Shown piece by piece: positions 59,329 through 64,000 of a stretch of 64,000 nucleotides of DNA. A model generated the notes under the pieces. That model searched no databases, was not told the origin of the DNA, and saw nothing but the letters and a program-made list of their open reading frames with translations. Source of the DNA: Chenopodium formosanum (lineage: Eukaryota; Streptophyta; Magnoliopsida; Caryophyllales; Amaranthaceae); the NCBI GenBank assembly GCA_024500155.1, contig CM044869.1:27464501-27528500 (forward strand). The letters are read 5' to 3'. The position numbers were made by a program, and so were the translations under genes. Within the stretch, counting starts at the first letter, position 1. Every line of letters begins with the position of its first letter.

Positions 59329-60945
59329 GGATTTCTATTTTAATTCCTGAAATTTATTTTGGCAATGATTTAGAATGAGTGGATGAGACTCGAAAAGTTC
59401 TAAGTATTTCATGTGCGTAATTTTGATTGACATTATTGGCATAAGCATAAAAAAGGTTCTCATTGGAAAGACCATCCGTAATGAGTCAAAAACATAGGAT
59501 TTTTACACGTAGGAATCTAGGGAAATATCTTTCACAACTAGAATCGAAATAATGCTACGAAAAAAACTAGAAAATTCAAGAATAAAGAGCTGCTAAGGCA
59601 TGTAGGAATTAGCGCTAAGAAAACAGCTTCGGCACCTAACGTTGGCGTCGTCGCCTGGTGACAAGCTTGTCGTTTGGCGACGAGGCCAGCATCTGGAGAC
59701 GACGCTATTTTCTCGCGCCAAATTCTTCCACTACCGAGCCAGAAATCTACCTTCTTGTTTCGACTAGTTTTCTAGTACTGTTTGCTCGGTTCTACTTCCT
59801 GATTGAGTTTTTCCCTATTTTCTGAAACCCATATGTGTTCTACATATGGACATAACCCTCTGGGAATTCATGCTCCATCTACCTAATCGAACGCTCCTGG
59901 CAACAAAGGGTACATCCGAGAATGTTGAATTCACCAAACCATGGAAGCGAGTCTAACTCGCTAGGTCCCATCCACACGTGCCAACCCTTCCAAAGGTAAG
60001 GCTTCCGCGCGGTTCATCCGGATTCATAACCATGGACCCTCTTTAACTAACCCATATCCTGAACTTTAGAGAATTAGAGCCATGGTTAGGTTGCAAACTC
60101 ATTACATCATATCGTGACTATATGACTACTTGTGCATTATTTGCTGTGCATACTCTATGTGTTTTTCCTAACCGTTTGTTTGACTTGTGTATGAGTTAAA
60201 TAAATAAAAATAATGACTAAAAGGACTTGGCTAATTTAATTAATTAATAATGATTAAAGTCTAATAAATTGGTCAAACTGGACTTAGTACGACTCTTAGA
60301 CTAATACCTTTAGAACAAAATACTGGAAACAATTCCAGATCGATGTCCCATAATGGCGCAAAGATCTGGGCTATGGCGCCACACACTAGTTTCCGGCGCC
60401 AAGTGACGATCCCGTCGTCTGGCGTTGGCTGCCAGCGTCTGGCGACGGTATTGTGGTCTGACGTCAGCCTGTAATTTGTTCGAGTCTTCACGATGTGTCA
60501 GTTTAATCGATTTGCTAATACGGTTTAATTAGTTTATTAATGGCAGTAATTATGTTCAGTCCTTAATCAAGAATAGCACATAGTACCATGGTCTCACACA
60601 AGAGTCAAAGTATGTCATTCACATTCACTACTAAAGCACACACATAATATGTCATATTTTGACCATGTCTAGGGAGTTTCGCATGCACGAATTATCCGTG
60701 ATTTGAGTTGGGGGTCCACTCTATTCCTAAATTCTTCTCTATATATCCATCTATATCATTTTTTCCATTCTCTACATACTTTGTCCATACTTATCATTTT
60801 CCTCTTTCTTTCATAATCTTTTCTCATCCATCGCATGTTGAATAGAGCTTGAGCCAAAAATGAAAAACTTACCCCTAATTTCCCTTTCCACAACACTTGG
60901 TCAAGGAGGGAAGGGCGATTAACCAAGGACAACACCTTTGTTCAA

Positions 60946-62115
60946 GTGCTACTTTTTGACAAACCAATTAGTCGGAAAAGAAAGGCTAAGAAGATAATGA
61001 CGTCTCATGAAGAAGTTAATGAACTCAAGAAGGATGTGGCCAACCTAACTGAATTAATGAAGAGTATAGCTCTTCAAGTTAATGACCTTGCGAGGCAACA
61101 ACAAATGGAGCTCATGCAAGAAAGCTTGAGAAAAATATCCAGTGACTATAGATTTTAGGGCATTAGCTCACAAGGGGTCTTAGTGGACAAGGAACTTCTT
61201 CCACATAAGTTCAATGCCAGTGACATCCCTAAGTTCAAGGCAACATATAACCCTTACTTCCACTTAAGAGCGTTAAAGACAATAATGAATATTAAGGGGA
61301 TAGATAAGAAAAATTTTCATACATTGTTTTTTTTATCACTCGAAACCGTTTGTCAACAATGGTTCTTTTCTCTTGATAAAGAGAAAATCTCTACTTGGGA
61401 TGCTATTGTAAACGCTTTCATTGATAAATATAAGTGCAACATTCAAGTTGAAACAGACCATAGACAACTTGAGATGCTAAAGCAAAAGGAAAATGAAGGG
61501 TTCACTTCTTTCTTTAACAAGTGGAGGGAAACTTCCGCCAACATGGTCGAGGTCCCTACTGAAAAGGAGTCTGTAAGGATGTTCATCAAGAACCTTCAAG
61601 ACAAGTATTCGAAACATTTGAAATATCAACATAATTTGAATACTTTCAAGGCCGTCTACGATATAGGTATTGAAATCGAAGATGACCTTACGAAATAAAA
61701 AGCTACTAACAATAATGACAACAGTGGCTAGAAAGGAAAGAAGAACGACAATCCTTCTTCTTCCGAAAACACCCACTCTAGTAACAATGTTAGTACCTTT
61801 GACTTAAATGATGTCTTGGCTATGGATAATCAAGGATCTAAAAAGAAACCAAAAAGAGAGTTCACGGCCATTGGAATGACTTATGATGCTGATTTCGATC
61901 GTCTACATGATCGAGGATTAATCGAACCTATTGGCCCCACTGAAGATCCAACGCCAGAAAGACGATCTTCAAGATGGAATCCTAACTCTTATTGCAAGTA
62001 CTATCAAGGAAAGGGTCATACTACAGATGAATGTTACAGATTTCAAAATCTCATTCAAGACCTCAAAGAAGCAAATAAAATCCCATTGCCTCTAGCTAGC
62101 AAGAAGACCGGGTGA
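60946..62115 (+). pseudogene. Tat/Ogre-like gag, single frame with three stops
   Basis: One frame runs from ATG 60946 to the stop at 62115, interrupted only by stops at 61156-61158, 61696-61698 and near 61729. Order: a coiled-coil N-part (HEEVNELKKDVANLTELMKS), a capsid/retrotransposon-gag domain (PKFKATYNPYFHLRAL, WFFSLDKEKISTWDAIVNAF, QLEMLKQKENEGFTSFFNKW), an Asn/Ser linker, and a CxH block (CKYYQGKGHTTDECYRFQNL) ending LPLASKKTG. The capsid would package element RNA. No frameshift is visible, so this copy decayed by point nonsense changes only. Confidence 0.85.
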
Positions 62116-62698
62116 TGACCAAGAAAAAGACACAAGGCGAGCTTCAACAACAAGATCTCGTGACCTCTTTTTTCTATCTTTTTTGTTCCTCCTTTCCCCA
62201 AATAAGTCTAGCATAGGCACCCTTTATTTTCCTTAGATTTTATTTTGTAGGTTCTTTCTTTTTCCCTTTAATAAAATGAGCATTTATTTTCTTGCATATG
62301 ATTATCGCATTGCATTGCATAAAAATAAAATAAAAAAAAATAATCCATGTCGAACTAAGCACAAGGTATACTTATGATTAGAGGCACCCCTTGTAGCCAT
62401 ATCATATTACTTTTCACCCTTCAAATATAAAATCCTTTCTTGAAAAACCACTTTGAACCTCGTCTAACGATAGACCTTTCTTTCTTCAACCCACATCTAC
62501 CTAACCTTGGGATAGGATGGTGTGCAACTTATGCAATTTTCAAAGAACAAAAGGTTGAGTACTTTCAAAAGATTAAAAAAGCAAAAAGAAAAAAAATAAT
62601 AAAAGTGTACAAAAGGCAAGTGTTCCAATGTCATTAACATGGATATGTCTTTGATATGAACACGTCTCAGATTGCGTCTCTTATCGAGTGCTCGATAC
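62116..62698 (+). other. post-gag non-coding tract of Tat-like copy B
   Basis: This matches 41520-42119 inverted (ACCACTTTGA.CCTCGTCTAA, GTGTGCAACTTATGCAATTT). It has no ORF. An A-rich stretch lies near 62320-62342. Confidence 0.7.
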
Positions 62699-64000
62699 TA
62701 TAATACCCCGTATTTTCCTAATTAATTAATTAATTATTATTTTCTAAAAAAGGGTATTTTAGTAATTCAACTTACTATTTAAACTTGGAGCCAAAATGAT
62801 ATTTGAATTTTGGCGCCAAAAGTATTTTCAAAACAAATTTTTATTTGGATAAGACTTATTATTCATTTATTTATTTTAAAAACCGGATTATTTAAATATT
62901 TCGGATATTTTAATTAAGGCAAAAGCTATATTTTATTATTATTTTAAAAAGGTCCGAAAATTCCATTTAATGGACTAATATTTTTGGATTTCCTAGTGTG
63001 CAAATCTGATTTTATTAGTTAAATTGTTTGGTGAATAATTGGTATTTTATTAATTAATTATTTTATACAATAAATATTATTTACACAATTATTTTTAATT
63101 CCCTAAAACTAGCAAAATAATTTCCTAAATACTAAAGAGGAGGGCCGAAAATATGAGCTTAGGAAAGCTCAAAAATTTCGGCCACCCCAAGTGGATTTTC
63201 TCAAAATTGTTTTGGTAATTTGTATTTTTAATTATTCCCTTAAAATCTTTTATTTTCCTTAATTCTATTTTTCCATCTCTTAAATATTTGGCCATCTTAT
63301 TTTCCTACCTTATATCCTCCTTGATTATTCTCCAAGTAATCCCTCTTACCATATAAATTTTCATGACATACATACCTTCCATAGTTCATTAAACACAATT
63401 ACCTTAATATTAAAACTTTCCTTAATTCTTTTATTCACCTCTCCAAGTAATCTCTTAAACCCTACTTACCATAATTCTTCCTACATATTCCTACCATAAT
63501 TCATATACATGCTAGCCTATAACTACCCCTTTATTTCATGATCAAATACTCATACAATTCTCATAATTTTCTCTCAAATTCTCTCATCATTTTCTCTTAT
63601 TTTCTTTTATCCTTTTCTTATTTTCTTTCTCCTCCCTTGCGCCACCACCGAGCACCACCCCAGCCACCACTTCGGCGCCACTTGCCGCCGCCTCTGACCA
63701 CCACAAGACGCGGCAGCCACCTGCTGCCGCCACCTTCTTGCTCTTCTCTTCTTTGGTTTTTATTTTCTTTTCTCCTTTCTTCTTATTTAATAATTATTTA
63801 TATTATGGGGAATTTATAAAATTATAAGAAATGGTTTTAATTAAATAAAAATCAAATTTTTATTATGTTCTTGAGAAAATAATTTTAAGGTTCATGTACA
63901 TATAGTTGGGAGGTTTTAATTTAAATATTTGTGATTATTTGTTAACCTTATATTGATTAAGGTTATATTTATTTGTAGGGTGTTTTTGATCAAGCTACTT
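62699..64000 (+). repeat. chromovirus-like LTR, 5' part, cut by the window end
   Basis: It starts TATAATACCCCGTATTTTCC, a mutated TGTAATACCCCG-type LTR start, exactly where Tat copy B is broken. Like 6144-8919 it has an AT-rich start, a CCGCC/GCCACC-rich patch (63640-63735) and a TATTTAATAATT stretch after it. The two LTRs look related but clearly diverged. Confidence 0.6.

Larger units (their letters stand above)
57690..62698 (+). mobile_element. Tat/Ogre-like Ty3/gypsy element, copy B
   Basis: 5' LTR, primer site, long leader, full-length but nonsense-interrupted gag, and about 580 bp after gag. A chromovirus-like LTR cuts it at 62698: copy A continues through the same sequence (GAGTGCTCGRTAC) where copy B stops. 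Pol would lie beyond the window. It is an inverted homologue of copy A at 40846-45780. Confidence 0.78.

Overview
The window is plant nuclear DNA, most likely from a eudicot, in a gene-poor region full of repeats. The evidence is AT-rich sequence, spliced genes, plant LTR retrotransposons (Athila-like, chromovirus/Tekay-like, Tat/Ogre-like, Copia), FAR1/MULE transposases, a CACTA terminus, a Helitron and MITEs. I cannot name the species. No ordinary host housekeeping gene is visible, and almost every coding stretch is a transposon gene or its remnant.

Layout. (1) 1-12832, + strand: an Athila-like Ty3/gypsy element with a broken pol, a 12-unit array of GC-rich hairpins, a broken 3' ORF and a 3' LTR (11247-12832). 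A chromovirus-like element is nested in it (LTR 6144-8919, PBS, an extra ORF, a gag stub). (2) 12836-18520, - strand: a fragment of another LTR ('family X'), then a second Athila-like element with its 5' LTR at 16949-18520. (3) 18600-19840: the + strand copy of family X, with a dense GCTAGC/AGCATGC cluster. (4) 19849-28480: a decayed mobile-element region with a spliced Ulp1-like (C48) cysteine peptidase on + and a FAR1-type MULE transposase on -. Introns and spacers are filled with more than 50 copies of a short motif around TTTAGAACATATGAGTAAAA. A Helitron splits one transposase exon. (5) 28487-40845, - strand: a Copia element (3' LTR 28487-29244, truncated 5' LTR 40618-40845) interrupted by a 4.8-kb palindromic MULE-like element (32700-37465) with a 10-bp target duplication. 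(6) About 40846-45780, - strand, and about 57690-62698, + strand: two inverted copies of one Tat/Ogre-like family. (7) 45780-50017: a region ending in a CACTA terminus, with a ubiquitin-like ORF, a roughly 171-bp tandem array and a terminal exon. (8) 50043-50669: an unassigned 208-aa ORF. (9) 52413-55450, - strand: a second FAR1-type MULE transposase, broken. (10) 62699-64000: the start of another chromovirus-like LTR, cut by the window end.

How the parts relate. The window is a record of nested insertions. The chromovirus-like element interrupts the Athila 3' ORF, the Helitron interrupts a FAR1 domain, the palindrome interrupts Copia, and the last LTR interrupts the Tat copy. Three observations stand out. 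Unrelated LTR families each carry clusters of short GC-rich palindromes. The FAR1/Ulp1 region is filled with a repeated short motif, and a related motif lies beside the second FAR1 transposase. The window holds both a SUMO-protease-like gene and a separate ubiquitin-fold ORF in transposon context. All functional statements are inferred from motifs read by eye; no database search was run.
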